Both the position numbers and the translations under genes were made by a program. The notes below the pieces were generated by a model. That model was not told the DNA's origin. It made no database searches and was given only the letters and a program-made list of their open reading frames with translations. From Alphaproteobacteria bacterium (lineage in GTDB: Bacteria > Pseudomonadota > Alphaproteobacteria > Reyranellales > Reyranellaceae): a stretch of DNA of 64,000 nt. The stretch spans positions 124,001 through 188,000 of the forward strand of contig JAFKFL010000010.1 of assembly GCA_017308235.1 (NCBI GenBank), written 5' to 3'. Shown piece by piece: positions 17,129 through 26,205 of the stretch (the first letter of the stretch is position 1; every line of letters starts with the position of its first letter).

Positions 17129-17599
17129 TCAATCGAGCCGCAGGCGCATCACGACCGCATCGGCAGCTGGTCGGCCGGATCGCTGGTAGTAACCGGGACG
17201 ACGGCCGACCGGTTGGAAGCCCATTCCGAGATAAAGGCCAAGGGCCGCAGGGTTATCGCTCCCCACCTCCAGGAATAGGTGGCGCGCCCCCTGCTGGCGC
17301 GCGAGAGCGATAGTCAATTTCAACAAGGCGCGGCCGGCACCCTGGCGACGATGATCATCGTGTACGGCCACCGTCAGCAACTCGGCCTCATCGGCGGCGA
17401 TCCGGCAGAGGGCAAACCCGACTTCCTTTTCATCACTCAGCAGGGCGAAGCCCGCAACACCAGGCGTAGCCAAGAGCTCCCTGATCTCCTGCCTCGTCCA
17501 ACCACGTTCTCCCAAAGGCGCAAAGGCATTGGCGTGCAGCGAGCTGGCGAAATCGAGATCGAGTATCCCGAGCGGACGATGCAAAAAGGGCGTCGTCAC
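17129..17599 (-). CDS. rimI: GNAT acetyltransferase, RimI-like
   Basis: A 156-residue GNAT-fold N-acetyltransferase with the acetyl-CoA loop RRQGAGRALL and the LEVGSDNPAALGLYLGMGF block typical of RimI, which acetylates the N terminus of ribosomal protein S18. It overlaps tsaB by four bases; tsaB-rimI adjacency is a widespread arrangement and supports the name. Confidence 0.88.
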   Translation of the reverse strand: MTTPFLHRPLGILDLDFASSLHANAFAPLGERGWTRQEIRELLATPGVAGFALLSDEKEVGFALCRIAADEAELLTVAVHDDHRRQGAGRALLKLTIALARQQGARHLFLEVGSDNPAALGLYLGMGFQPVGRRPGYYQRSGRPAADAVVMRLRLD

Positions 17600-18285
17600 T
17601 CGACGGTCCGTCGCTGGCCGTCAGGCAAAGTTATGTTCACTCCCCGCAGATAAAGCGGCCGCGGCAAGCCTTCGGCACGATTGCGCGCTCGCCAGGCAAC
17701 AACACCTTCGGCCAATGCCAATTGAGCGAGCACAACTGGATCGGGCAACGCCACCTGCACTTCGACATCGATGCCGGCGGCGACGAGTTCGCCGGCAAGG
17801 GACGTTGCTTGCGGGCCAATCACCAGGCTCGGCCGATCCCCAAGTCTCTCGGCCAGGAGGGCGGCGGTCGCCAGGAACGGTTTATGATCCTGCGCGGCCA
17901 GCGCACAGAACCAGTCGCCGAGCTGACTGTCGATCGCGGCAACGGCGAGCCGCGGCCCTTTCGGCGCCTGGGCGAGCAGCGTCGTTGTAGTCGGAATGCC
18001 CGCCAACGGGACATCAAGTGCGACCGCAAGCCCGCGCGCGGCAGCAAGGCCCACGCGGACACCGGTGAAGCTGCCCGGCCCGACGGTGACGGCGATCATC
18101 GACAGCGCACGACGATCGATACCGGCATCAGCAAAGAGGTTTCCGATCACCGGCAAGAGACGGGCCGCTTGCTCGCGGCCTTCCTCACGCCGGAGAGTCA
18201 GCACCTCGCCGTCACGCACCAATGCTGCAGCAAGGCCGCTCACGGCACAGTCGATCGCGAGCACGAGAGTCACGTCAAACGACAC
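17596..18285 (-). CDS. tsaB: tRNA t6A biosynthesis protein TsaB
   Basis: A 229-residue member of the TsaB/TsaD ASKHA fold. VLAIDCAVSGLAAALV and VTVGPGSFTGVRVGLAAARGLA are diagnostic of TsaB, the non-catalytic partner of TsaD in making N6-threonylcarbamoyl-A37 in ANN-decoding tRNAs. It is translated together with rimI (ATGA overlap) and diverges from the dipeptidase gene. Confidence 0.94.
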   Translation of the reverse strand: MSFDVTLVLAIDCAVSGLAAALVRDGEVLTLRREEGREQAARLLPVIGNLFADAGIDRRALSMIAVTVGPGSFTGVRVGLAAARGLAVALDVPLAGIPTTTTLLAQAPKGPRLAVAAIDSQLGDWFCALAAQDHKPFLATAALLAERLGDRPSLVIGPQATSLAGELVAAGIDVEVQVALPDPVVLAQLALAEGVVAWRARNRAEGLPRPLYLRGVNITLPDGQRRTVE

Positions 18286-18329
18286 TCGGATCGCTGGCGC
18301 GGGATCGTGCGGCTGGGCATTGTGCAGTC

Positions 18330-18902
18330 ATGAAACTCGATGTGGTTGCGCCCGACTTGGTCGCTATTGCCCCGCCCGACTTCGATGTCGACGTGACCTT
18401 GGCCTATGCGACCGATGCCAATCTAACGGGCCGTCCGGTGTACCGAAATGCCGAATGCTGGCTGCACCGTGCGGCGGCCGAGAAGCTTGCCGCCGCGATC
18501 GCGCTCGCAAAGCCTCTCGGCTACCGCCTGCGCATATTCGATGCGCTGCGGCCCGTGGAAGCACAATGGGCTTTGTGGAACGTCCGGCCCGATCCGGAAT
18601 TCCTCGCTGATCCGCGACGTGGGTCGCCGCATTCGCGCGGCGTGGCGATCGATCTCACGTTGCTCGACAAGGCGGGCCGCGAACTCGAGATGGGCACGGG
18701 CTTCGATGCCTTCACGCCGCTCTCCCATCACGGCCGGACCGATATTCCGGTCGAGGCGCAGCGCAACCGATTGCTGCTGATGGGCCTCATGACGGCGGCG
18801 GGATGGGACTTCTATCGCAACGAGTGGTGGCACTATCAGCTCTTCGACGCGCGACGCTATTCGCTGGTCGGCGACGCCGACCTGCCGCGCCCGATGATGT
18901 AG
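18330..18902 (+). CDS. D-alanyl-D-alanine dipeptidase (VanX/DdpX family)
   Basis: Zinc peptidase that cleaves D-Ala-D-Ala; in Gram-negatives it salvages or turns over the dipeptide. The 190-residue protein has the complete active site: Arg74 (FDALRP), zinc ligands His101 and Asp108 (HSRGVAIDLT) and the EWWH motif with Glu165 and His168. No signal peptide is seen, so it is cytoplasmic. I start at the ATG at 18330; the frame opens earlier but inside tsaB. No vanA/vanH-type resistance genes are near, so this is not a vancomycin cluster. Its stop codon lies in a 20-base tandem repeat. Confidence 0.9.
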   Translation: MKLDVVAPDLVAIAPPDFDVDVTLAYATDANLTGRPVYRNAECWLHRAAAEKLAAAIALAKPLGYRLRIFDALRPVEAQWALWNVRPDPEFLADPRRGSPHSRGVAIDLTLLDKAGRELEMGTGFDAFTPLSHHGRTDIPVEAQRNRLLLMGLMTAAGWDFYRNEWWHYQLFDARRYSLVGDADLPRPMM

Positions 18903-18942
18903 AGCCGCGATCGATGATGTAGGGCCGCGCCGATGATGCAGG
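18891..18942. repeat. 20-base imperfect tandem repeat at the dipeptidase stop
   Basis: Two 20-base units (18891-18910 and 18911-18930) and a partial third (from 18931), each containing CGATGATGTAG or CGATGATGCAG and, in the full units, CCGCG. The first unit includes the end of the dipeptidase gene; the TAG it carries is its stop codon. Confidence 0.7.
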
Positions 18943-18956
18943 CACGCTGAGGAAGG

Positions 18957-20039
18957 TCAGAAGCTCGAGAGCTTCGCCTTGTCGAAGTCGCGGAGGTCGT
19001 TCTCGCGCATGATCTGGCGCACGAAATCGACGTAGTTCTGTCCAAGCTCCGAGTAGCGTCCGAGCTGACCGACCAGATGGAAGCCGTCGAGCGCCTGGCC
19101 CTTCGCACGCATCGCGGCACGTTCGGTGCGGAAGGCGGCGTATGCAGGGTGAGAGTTGAGATTGGCGACATAGGCTTCGGTCGCTTCGCCAACACTGGCA
19201 AAAGGCTGAGGCATGCCATTGCCCGGCCGCCAGGAGACAGTCACCGCATGCTGGCCTACGGACTGGATCTGACCGAACAGCGCATTGCCTTCGCGGGCGG
19301 CAAATGACGTGCCCCAACCCGATTCGACACCGCTCTGCGCGATCGCCATCGATGGCGGCACGACGTCGACGCGGCGCACGAGCTGGTCGAGGTCAGCCGG
19401 CGACGTGTCGTAACGCGCGGCGAGCTGGTCGAGCCATATGCCTTCGTCGGGCGAGAGACCGACGCCCGATTGGATCTTCTTGCGCAAGTAAAGGAGCTCG
19501 TCGCGCTCAGCCAGCACGCGCTGATTGACGTCGAGGATCACGGGTAGGAGCGCGGTAATGAACAGCATCTTGCGCAGGTTGCCGTCCTTGGTGTCGAGGT
19601 CGCCCGGCACCTTCGTGACTTTGATGGGCGGCACCGCTTCGCCTTGCCGAACGTCAGTCAGGGTATAGGCGACCTCGCGAAAGGCGACCGCGAGTTCGTC
19701 GGCCGTGCGCGGGTTGATCGAACGCAACTGGACCTGGCGGCGCACCGCATTGCCGGGCGCCGCGAAACGGCCGTGGCCGCCGAGGAAGGAATCGCGGAAC
19801 GTGGCTTGCGCGATCTGTTCGGACTCAGGTGGCGTGGGAACCACGAAGGCAAGCTGTGTGGCGAAGGGCGTGTTGGAAAGGAAGCTCGGCGGCTCCGCTG
19901 GATCGGCCGGCGGTCCGATACGGGAGGACAGCAGGGCCATCGCATCGGCGGGCGGCACCGGGTGCCGCAGGCTGACGCCGGTAGCGAACACGGCGAGCCA
20001 GACGGCCGGAAATGCATAATGGCGGATCGACGACTGCAT
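18957..20039 (-). CDS. Bax-like glucosaminidase-domain protein
   Basis: A 360-residue protein with an N-terminal membrane/signal segment (about 8-25), a long linker, and a C-terminal glucosaminidase domain (about 215-350, GH73-like) as in E. coli Bax. SMAIAQSGVESGWGTS carries the catalytic Glu239, and NALFGQ is the conserved segment following it. It presumably trims peptidoglycan glycan strands in the periplasm. It stands alone on the minus strand, 102 bases downstream of the NifU-like gene. Confidence 0.88.
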   Translation of the reverse strand: MQSSIRHYAFPAVWLAVFATGVSLRHPVPPADAMALLSSRIGPPADPAEPPSFLSNTPFATQLAFVVPTPPESEQIAQATFRDSFLGGHGRFAAPGNAVRRQVQLRSINPRTADELAVAFREVAYTLTDVRQGEAVPPIKVTKVPGDLDTKDGNLRKMLFITALLPVILDVNQRVLAERDELLYLRKKIQSGVGLSPDEGIWLDQLAARYDTSPADLDQLVRRVDVVPPSMAIAQSGVESGWGTSFAAREGNALFGQIQSVGQHAVTVSWRPGNGMPQPFASVGEATEAYVANLNSHPAYAAFRTERAAMRAKGQALDGFHLVGQLGRYSELGQNYVDFVRQIMRENDLRDFDKAKLSSF

Positions 20040-20141
20040 GCCTCACTCTTCGGTAGTTGTTCGAGACAACGAGCTACCGTTCGCTGTCCCGGGTTTTGGG
20101 ACAGCGACTCCTCTACGCTGTACGCTTGGGCTTGGGCTGGC

Positions 20142-20693
20142 CTACTGGGCTGCCTGAACCTCGACGACCTCCGGCACGTAGTGCTTAAGAAGGTTTTCGA
20201 TGCCCATCTTGAGCGTGGCCGTCGAACTGGGGCAGCCCGAGCAGGATCCCTGCATGTGCAGGTAGACCACGCCATCTCGGAAATCCTGGAAGATGATATC
20301 GCCGCCATCTTGGGCGACTGCCGGACGCACGCGCGTCTCGAGCAAATCCTTGATCTGGGCAACGACCTCGTCGTCTTCGGCCCCAGCGTCGGTCGCAGCG
20401 GTCGCTTCGCCAGCAACCACCGGCTCGCCCGACGTATAATGTTCCATGATGCCACCCAAGATGGACGGCTTCAGCATCTGCCAGTCCTTGTCGGCGGCTT
20501 TGGTGACGGTCACGAAATCGGCGCCGAAGAACACCCGTTCCACGCCTTCGACCGCGAACAGTCTCTTGGCGAGCGGCGACGACTCGGCCGTATCGGCAGT
20601 AGCAAAATCCAGCGTGCCCTTTTCCATGACCACCCGGCCAGGAAGAAACTTCAGGGTCGACGGATTTGGCGTCTGCTCGGTCTGGATAAACAA
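20142..20693 (-). CDS. NifU-like iron-sulfur cluster scaffold/carrier
   Basis: A 183-residue protein with an N-terminal Nfu_N domain (FIQTEQTPNPSTLKFLPG) and a C-terminal NifU domain with the CxxC cluster ligands Cys151 and Cys154 (GSCSGCPSS). It carries Fe-S clusters to apoproteins such as MiaB. The start is the TTG at 20693: a perfect AAGGAGG stands five bases before it and all family members begin MFIQTE; the ATG at 20819 would add 42 residues of unrelated sequence. The leader contains an 8-bp hairpin (20750-20772). Confidence 0.92.
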   Translation of the reverse strand: MFIQTEQTPNPSTLKFLPGRVVMEKGTLDFATADTAESSPLAKRLFAVEGVERVFFGADFVTVTKAADKDWQMLKPSILGGIMEHYTSGEPVVAGEATAATDAGAEDDEVVAQIKDLLETRVRPAVAQDGGDIIFQDFRDGVVYLHMQGSCSGCPSSTATLKMGIENLLKHYVPEVVEVQAAQ

Positions 20694-21025
20694 ACCTACC
20701 TCCTTAATCGAACGCGAGAGGGCAGGTCCGCTCAGCGTCGCTCGGGGTTGGGGATGGGACGTCTCCATCCCCTCTTCTGCGTCGGACGTAGGAACGCCAA
20801 AACGCCGGATCAAGCTCAAACTTGAGTCTATGTGTAAAAATATTATGGAATAAACTATTATTTATACATAATATCAATAGGATATACTATTAGTATCTCG
20901 TTTTCCCGAGTCTGCACTGCGCATAGCAAGGTGACGTTGCACGCCTCCGTCCGAAAAAACGTCGCATAATTTTCTGCATTATTAAAGCACAAACTTGCCG
21001 TGCGCCGCCATCCAACGACTGCGGC
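20694..21025. other. Leader of the NifU-like gene and AT-rich spacer
   Basis: No gene seen. From the NifU start outward: a perfect 8-bp hairpin (20750-20757 with 20765-20772, GGGGATGG/CCATCCCC, 7-base loop, no T tract) lies 57 bases upstream of the start. Then comes an AT-rich block (about 20825-20910) rich in TATTAT and ATAAT words that stands out from the GC-rich surroundings and probably holds the promoter. The rest, up to the DUF2333 gene stop, shows nothing I can name. Confidence 0.5.
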
Positions 21026-22057
21026 TCACTTCTGCAAAATACCGCTGATCTCGCGGAGCTGCGTGCGAGCGCGCAGCAAATAGAAGCCTTGGGCCGCGAG
21101 ATGGTTGGGGATCAACAGCGCATCAGGATAGCCGTTCCACACGACCCAAGGCTGCAGCTCGGCGGCGACCCGGAAAGTCTCGATCATCTGGTTCCAGGGA
21201 TTGGCGAGATCGCGGTCGCGGATCACGCTCTGGAAATCGACACCGAGCTCGCGCAGCAACAGGTAGTTCGCGTAGAGCCTGCCCTTGTTGAAATAGAAGA
21301 TGTCGTCGCACTGGAGATCGAACAGGTTGCCGGCCTGCTCGATGATGTGCCGGTCGATCACCGCCGAGTCCGAGCCGCTGTCGTTGGCGATGCGATCGAT
21401 CAAGGCCTGCAGGTTGTCCGCCCGACGTTCGAACACCGCCTGCCCCGCGGCGAGCCGCTTGTTGTAGGCAATCAGCTTCTCGCGGCCGGCACGGTACTTC
21501 TGCGCCGAGGTCGCCGAGGGCATCAGCGACACGCTGGGCTGCCAGATCCAGACGGTGGGCTGCTCGTTCAGGAAGCCACGTGCCTGCTCGAGATCGCGAT
21601 CGACCTGGCTCGAGCCGCGGGTACGGCCGAGCTGGTCCATCATCTCGGTCGAGAAGCGGCCCAGGGCGGCCATGATGCCGCGCTGGAAGTTCGGCATGTT
21701 GTCGAGAATGGCGGCCGGGAAAAAGAAGGGCTGCATCGGCGCCCAGGTATGGGCATCGACTTCCCGGCTTACGAGATCGGCGGCTAGCGCAACCGCGCGG
21801 CTCTCGCCCGCCGGTACGTCGTGCGGCGCAAACTGCGGATCGGCGTCGATATTCTCCACAAAGAGAGCACCGACCGGGTAGTAGAGCACCAGCAGGATGA
21901 CAACGATCCAGGCCAACCATCGCCACACCGACCGGTGACCGGCCGGTGCAACACCGACCCGTGGACGGCGAAGGCGGAAAGCGCGCAGCCCATCCCACGC
22001 CCGTCGCCAGCGCGACGGCGATGCGGGCGCGACCCCTTGGTCCGGTTCGAACGTCAT
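21026..22057 (-). CDS. DUF2333 family inner-membrane protein
   Basis: A 343-residue protein with a basic cytoplasmic N terminus, one membrane helix (about 46-66, WLAWIVVILLVLYYPVGAL) and a large periplasmic part. WAPMQPFFFPAAILDNMPNFQRGI and NPWNQMIETFRVAAELQPWVVWNG are recognisable DUF2333 blocks. No function is established for the family. The ATG at 22057 has AAGG six bases upstream; the open frame beyond it overlaps the divergent hydrolase. Confidence 0.85.
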   Translation of the reverse strand: MTFEPDQGVAPASPSRWRRAWDGLRAFRLRRPRVGVAPAGHRSVWRWLAWIVVILLVLYYPVGALFVENIDADPQFAPHDVPAGESRAVALAADLVSREVDAHTWAPMQPFFFPAAILDNMPNFQRGIMAALGRFSTEMMDQLGRTRGSSQVDRDLEQARGFLNEQPTVWIWQPSVSLMPSATSAQKYRAGREKLIAYNKRLAAGQAVFERRADNLQALIDRIANDSGSDSAVIDRHIIEQAGNLFDLQCDDIFYFNKGRLYANYLLLRELGVDFQSVIRDRDLANPWNQMIETFRVAAELQPWVVWNGYPDALLIPNHLAAQGFYLLRARTQLREISGILQK

Positions 22058-22186
22058 GCGGCACCTTAGCGCGAACGCCTGCCGAAATTGCGCGAAATTT
22101 CCCCCGGTGCATCGATCAAGACCGCAAGGCGATGATGGTACAGTGCGCGCCTCTCCACGAATCGGAACGAACGGAGTCGGAAGGAA

Positions 22187-23143
22187 ATGGCGCTCGATCC
22201 TGAATCCCAGCGGCTGCGCGATCAGATGGCGGCGGCCAACCAGCCGCCCTGGTACACGCTCTCTCCCGAAGAGGCGCGCGAGCAGTACTTGGCGGCCAGG
22301 ACCGCCTCGCAAGGGCCAAGGCCGGACGGCGTCACCGTCACCAACCGGTCAATTCAGGGACCGGGCGGAAATCTTCCCCTCCGCGTCTATCGCCCCGAGC
22401 GAGCAGCCAGCGACGCTCGCCTGCCGGCGCTGGTCTATGCGCACGGCGGCGGCTGGGTGTTCGGCAATCTCGAGAGCCATGACGTGCTCTGCGCACAGCT
22501 CGCGATCGATGCCGGCATCACTGTCGTCGCCGTCGACTATCGTCTCGCACCGGAAGTCCGCTTCCCGGGTGCCTTCGAAGATATGGTCGCGGCCCTCAAG
22601 TGGGTGGCGGGCCACGGCGCTGGGCTTGGGATCGACGTCAATCGCCTCGCCGTTGGTGGCGATTCCGCTGGCGGCAACCTCGCTGCAGCGACCGCGATCT
22701 GGGCGCGGGACCATAAGGGCCCGAAGCTTCGGATGCAGCTCCTCGCCTATCCCGTAACCGATGCGAGTGCGCGAACCGAGTCCTATAGCCTTTTCCATGA
22801 AGGCTACGGGCTTAGCGCGCCAGCCATGGAATGGTTCATCGACCACTACACGCCCGACAAGGCAACACGCACCGATTGGCGCGTCTCGCCTCTGCGTGCG
22901 ACGTCGTTGGGTGGTCTACCGCCAGCGCTGGTGGTCACCGCAGGCCACGATCCGCTGCGCGACGAGGGCCGCGCCTATTTCTGGCGGCTGCAGAAGGACG
23001 GCACGGTTGCCGATCTCGTCGAATTCGGCGGCATGATGCACGGCTTCCTGAACTCGACGATGCTGCTGCACGGTGCTCGGCGCGGGACCGCGGTTTGCGC
23101 GGGCGCGTTGCGCGAGGCCCTCGTCCTGCGCGGCCAGCAATAG
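22187..23143 (+). CDS. Alpha/beta hydrolase, HSL-type esterase
   Basis: A 318-residue hormone-sensitive-lipase-family carboxylesterase: oxyanion motif HGGGW at 86-90, nucleophile Ser160 in GDSAGGN, acid Asp255 (AGHDPLRDEG) and His285 (MMHGF). Cytoplasmic; hydrolyses short acyl esters, natural substrate unknown. AAGGA precedes the ATG. It converges on the LysR gene. Confidence 0.93.
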   Translation: MALDPESQRLRDQMAAANQPPWYTLSPEEAREQYLAARTASQGPRPDGVTVTNRSIQGPGGNLPLRVYRPERAASDARLPALVYAHGGGWVFGNLESHDVLCAQLAIDAGITVVAVDYRLAPEVRFPGAFEDMVAALKWVAGHGAGLGIDVNRLAVGGDSAGGNLAAATAIWARDHKGPKLRMQLLAYPVTDASARTESYSLFHEGYGLSAPAMEWFIDHYTPDKATRTDWRVSPLRATSLGGLPPALVVTAGHDPLRDEGRAYFWRLQKDGTVADLVEFGGMMHGFLNSTMLLHGARRGTAVCAGALREALVLRGQQ

Positions 23144-23150
23144 CTGGGCG

Positions 23151-24035
23151 TCAGGCGGCCGCCTGCGCGTCCAGCCAGTCGGCGAAAAGGCGCATCTCGC
23201 GGCCGGCACCGGGCGCGCAGCCGTAGTAGATCGACTGCAGCGGCAGGCGCAGTCGCGGCAGCGGACAAACCAGCCGTCCCTGCGCCACGTCGGTACCGAG
23301 CAGCGACGTCGGCGTCAGCGCGACGCCCAGGCCATCGACCGCCGCCTGCAGCACGAGATGTATGTGGTCGAACTGCAGGCGTCGCACCGGCTTCAGGCGC
23401 ATCAGGCCAAGGTGCTGCTTCCAGTCGTCCCAATCCTGCCGACGTGACTTGCAGGTCAGGAGCACGTGCGAGGCCAGCGATGTCGCACGCCTCAGGGGCT
23501 TTGCCTTCACGAGCGACGGCGCCGCCACCAGGATCAGTTCGTCCTCGAGGAACGGCCGCACCTTGAAGGCCGGCGGCCAGCCCTCAACGCCGCGGCGGAT
23601 CGCGATGTCGAACGCTTCGATTGATTTCGCCGGCGATAGCGTGGTCGTCACGAGCTGCGGCTCGATGCGGGGATGGCGCGCGACGAAGTCTGGCAGACGC
23701 GGGATCAGCCAGCGCACGGAGAAGGACGGCCGTGCGTTGATCCGCACCGCGTGGCTTGGCGGCGTGGCCATCACGGCCCGGGCGGCCTTGCCGATCTGAT
23801 CGAGCGCCGGTCCGGTTTCGGCAAAGAGCTGCTGCCCCTCGGCGGTCAGGCTGACCTTGCGGACCTGACGTTCGAAGAGTGCGACACCCAGGAATTCCTC
23901 GAGATGGCGGACTTGGCGGCTCACCGCGCCATGGGTGACGTTGAGCTCGACCGCCGCGCGCGAAAAGCTGCCATGGCGCGCCGCGGCCAGGAACACGCGC
24001 AGCGCATTGAGCGGCGGAAGCGGGCTGGCAGACAT
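23151..24035 (-). CDS. LysR family transcriptional regulator, GcvA-like
   Basis: A 294-residue LysR protein: winged helix at 1-65 (LPPLNALRVFLAAARHGSFSR, then AVSRQVRHLEE) and a periplasmic-binding-protein-like effector domain with features of the GcvA group (NARPSFSVRWLIPRL). It is divergent from the MFS gene at 24111 with 75 bases between, the usual layout for a LysR regulator and its target, so it probably controls that transporter. Confidence 0.92.
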   Translation of the reverse strand: MSASPLPPLNALRVFLAAARHGSFSRAAVELNVTHGAVSRQVRHLEEFLGVALFERQVRKVSLTAEGQQLFAETGPALDQIGKAARAVMATPPSHAVRINARPSFSVRWLIPRLPDFVARHPRIEPQLVTTTLSPAKSIEAFDIAIRRGVEGWPPAFKVRPFLEDELILVAAPSLVKAKPLRRATSLASHVLLTCKSRRQDWDDWKQHLGLMRLKPVRRLQFDHIHLVLQAAVDGLGVALTPTSLLGTDVAQGRLVCPLPRLRLPLQSIYYGCAPGAGREMRLFADWLDAQAAA

Positions 24036-24110
24036 GCGTGAGTTTTTATCACGTATCGTCGGAGATCACATCGTTTGTCACGCGACTGTAGCAAAGACCA
24101 AGGTGCGGCC

Positions 24111-25250
24111 ATGTCCGCGTCAGCCGTTGAGTCCGCGTCACCCGCCGATCTGAATGCTCGTTACTCGGCTGCTACGCTCGCCCTGGCCCTTCCCGCCGAT
24201 ACCGTCCTCTACCTTCTACTGCCCATGTTCGCTCCCGAGTTCGGCGTGAGCGTCGCCGAAGCCGGTATCCTGCTCGCCGCCAACCGGCTGATTCGGATCG
24301 CAGGCTACAGTTGGGTCGCGCGCTTCTATGCGCGACGGGGAGACCGGCCGACCGATATCCTGGCCGTTGTCGCCGCAGCGATCAGCACGCTGGGTTACGC
24401 AACCTTGTCGGGCTTCTGGCTGCTGTTGCCGATGCGACTACTCTGGGGTCTCGCCTTCGCCGCTCTCAACCTCTCGACCCAGGCGATGGCGACTGTCGAG
24501 GCGCGGGGAGCCTCACGCCGCTCCGGCTACTCGCGCGCGATCATCGCGGTCGGACCGATGCTGGCCTTGCCCTTGGGCGCGGTGCTGGCCGAAGCCCACG
24601 GGCCGCGCGCGATCTTCTTTGTTCTTACAGCAGTTGCCGTTGCGGCTTTCTGGACAAGCCGCCGCCTGCCGGCCGAACCGCATCCGATCCCGGTGACGCG
24701 TCGACGGCTGACAATGCCGACCGCCCTCGACATCTGGTCGTTCCTCGAAGGCTTCACACTGGACGGACTGTTCATCATCGGCCTCGGCTATCTCGGCAAG
24801 GATCTGCTGCCCGGCAGCGCCGTGATCGCAGCGGGTCTCCTGATGGCGCTGCGTTATCTCTCCGAGATCGTGCTGAGCCCGGTGGGCGGCCAGATGGCCG
24901 AACGCTTCGGCGCGGAGCGGTTGCTCGTCACGTTGTCGGTCACGACGGCGCTGGTGCTGGTCGGCTTTGGCGCAGGTTGGCTATGGAGCTGTGCCGCCGT
25001 GATCGTCGTGCTGCGCGCGCTGCAGCTCCCGCTGGTGGCACCGATCGTGGCCCGGCGCACGCCTGGCCCCGGCCGGGTCCAGGCGCTCGCAACCCGCGCG
25101 GTCTGGCGTGACATCGGCGCCGGTACCGGCCCGATGGTCGCGGGCCTCCTTCTGCCGATCGCGTCGCCCTTGTGGATCTACGCCGTCTCCGCTGCGTGCC
25201 TCGCGCTCTCGGCGCTGGCATGCGTTCGGCGGCGAGCGACCGGAGCTTAG
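24111..25250 (+). CDS. MFS transporter
   Basis: A 379-residue major facilitator with about 12 hydrophobic segments and a cytoplasmic loop after segment 2 with FYARRGDRPTD. Substrate unknown; an efflux role under the divergent LysR regulator is plausible. The ATG at 24111 (AAGGTG upstream) is preferred over the in-frame TTG at 24075. Its stop overlaps the convergent membrane protein gene by four bases. Confidence 0.88.
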   Translation: MSASAVESASPADLNARYSAATLALALPADTVLYLLLPMFAPEFGVSVAEAGILLAANRLIRIAGYSWVARFYARRGDRPTDILAVVAAAISTLGYATLSGFWLLLPMRLLWGLAFAALNLSTQAMATVEARGASRRSGYSRAIIAVGPMLALPLGAVLAEAHGPRAIFFVLTAVAVAAFWTSRRLPAEPHPIPVTRRRLTMPTALDIWSFLEGFTLDGLFIIGLGYLGKDLLPGSAVIAAGLLMALRYLSEIVLSPVGGQMAERFGAERLLVTLSVTTALVLVGFGAGWLWSCAAVIVVLRALQLPLVAPIVARRTPGPGRVQALATRAVWRDIGAGTGPMVAGLLLPIASPLWIYAVSAACLALSALACVRRRATGA

Positions 25251-26044
25251 TCGGCAAAGAACCAGTCCGGATCGCGCAGGCCGATCCAGCGGCCGGCGGC
25301 GGGATCGAAGCGCCAGCCGAAGCGGCTGACATGCGGGTTGCCCGGCGCGTCGGTGTATTCGACGCGCACGGTGAAGAAGAGATTCTCGTCCTCGAAGGTC
25401 GGAACCATGTGCGGCCCTTCCTGGCGCAGCCTGTTGCGCAACTCCTCATCGAGCGTCGCGACGCAATCCTTCCATTCGCGGCCCTCGCCGAGGGCGGTGC
25501 CGCTCAGGTGATCGTAGTCGCGCAGCTTCACCGCCGGCCGCAAGCCGGTGCTGAAGGCAGCGTCCATCAGCTGCACGATGGCGGGTGCGCGGCCGTAGTT
25601 CACGACCGTGAAGCGCACATGCGGGACTTTGTAGTGGCCATCCGACGCGTGGATCCAGGGCGAGATGTCGACGAACACCCATGGCCTTTCGAGCTCGACC
25701 AGCGCGCGGCTCGCGACTGTCGCCTGCTCCTTGGACAGTGACCACGCCTTCTCCGTCGCAGCACGCAGGGCCTCGGTGGACCGCAGGAGGGCAAAGGCGA
25801 ACCAGGCAATAAAGATCGAGGCGATGGCTGCGATGGCAACGCCAAAGTCGTTGACCGACTTCATCGCGTTCCAGATCACCACCAGGGCGATTGGATAGGA
25901 ACCGCAGTTCGCCTGGCCGGTGAACTCGTTGCGGGTGCAGATCATGCCGCGCATCGGGACCAGGATGGAGAACAACACCACGGCCGCGATGACGAGCGCC
26001 AGCACGAGAAGAACCGTCAAATATTTGTATTTAGCCGCGCTCAT
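25247..26044 (-). CDS. Hypothetical two-helix membrane protein
   Basis: I do not recognise this family. The 265-residue product (ATG at 26044; a GTG at 26065 is possible) has two membrane helices (about 8-30 and 67-88) flanking a short cysteine-containing loop, a charged helical stretch (AATEKAWSLSKEQATVASRALVELERPWVF) and a beta-rich soluble C-terminal domain ending in WIGLRDPDWFFAD. The ERPWVFVD block recurs in many small bacterial membrane proteins of unknown function. The soluble domain probably lies in the cytoplasm. Confidence 0.7.
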   Translation of the reverse strand: MSAAKYKYLTVLLVLALVIAAVVLFSILVPMRGMICTRNEFTGQANCGSYPIALVVIWNAMKSVNDFGVAIAAIASIFIAWFAFALLRSTEALRAATEKAWSLSKEQATVASRALVELERPWVFVDISPWIHASDGHYKVPHVRFTVVNYGRAPAIVQLMDAAFSTGLRPAVKLRDYDHLSGTALGEGREWKDCVATLDEELRNRLRQEGPHMVPTFEDENLFFTVRVEYTDAPGNPHVSRFGWRFDPAAGRWIGLRDPDWFFAD

Positions 26045-26205
26045 CGCCTCGGATTGCCTGCCCACAGGGCGTGTTTATCCTACTCTCTACACATTCTCGG
26101 CCAGCGATCCCGGACGCGCGTTACCTTCAATACCATTGACTCACTTTTGTCACCGTGCGTTCCCGACCCGTACCTGGCCTGTTCGGCGGAGAGCCAGCGG
26201 GGGAC

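Noticed and set aside
18330..18902. Vancomycin-resistance cluster suggested by the VanX-type dipeptidase and the DpgC homologue
   Set aside because: The two genes are 22 kb apart and no VanA/VanH ligase or dehydrogenase, peptide synthetase or DpgA/B/D is present.
20694..20819. Longer NifU-like protein from an upstream ATG
   Set aside because: The perfect AAGGAGG before the TTG at 20693 and the family N terminus place the start at 20693.
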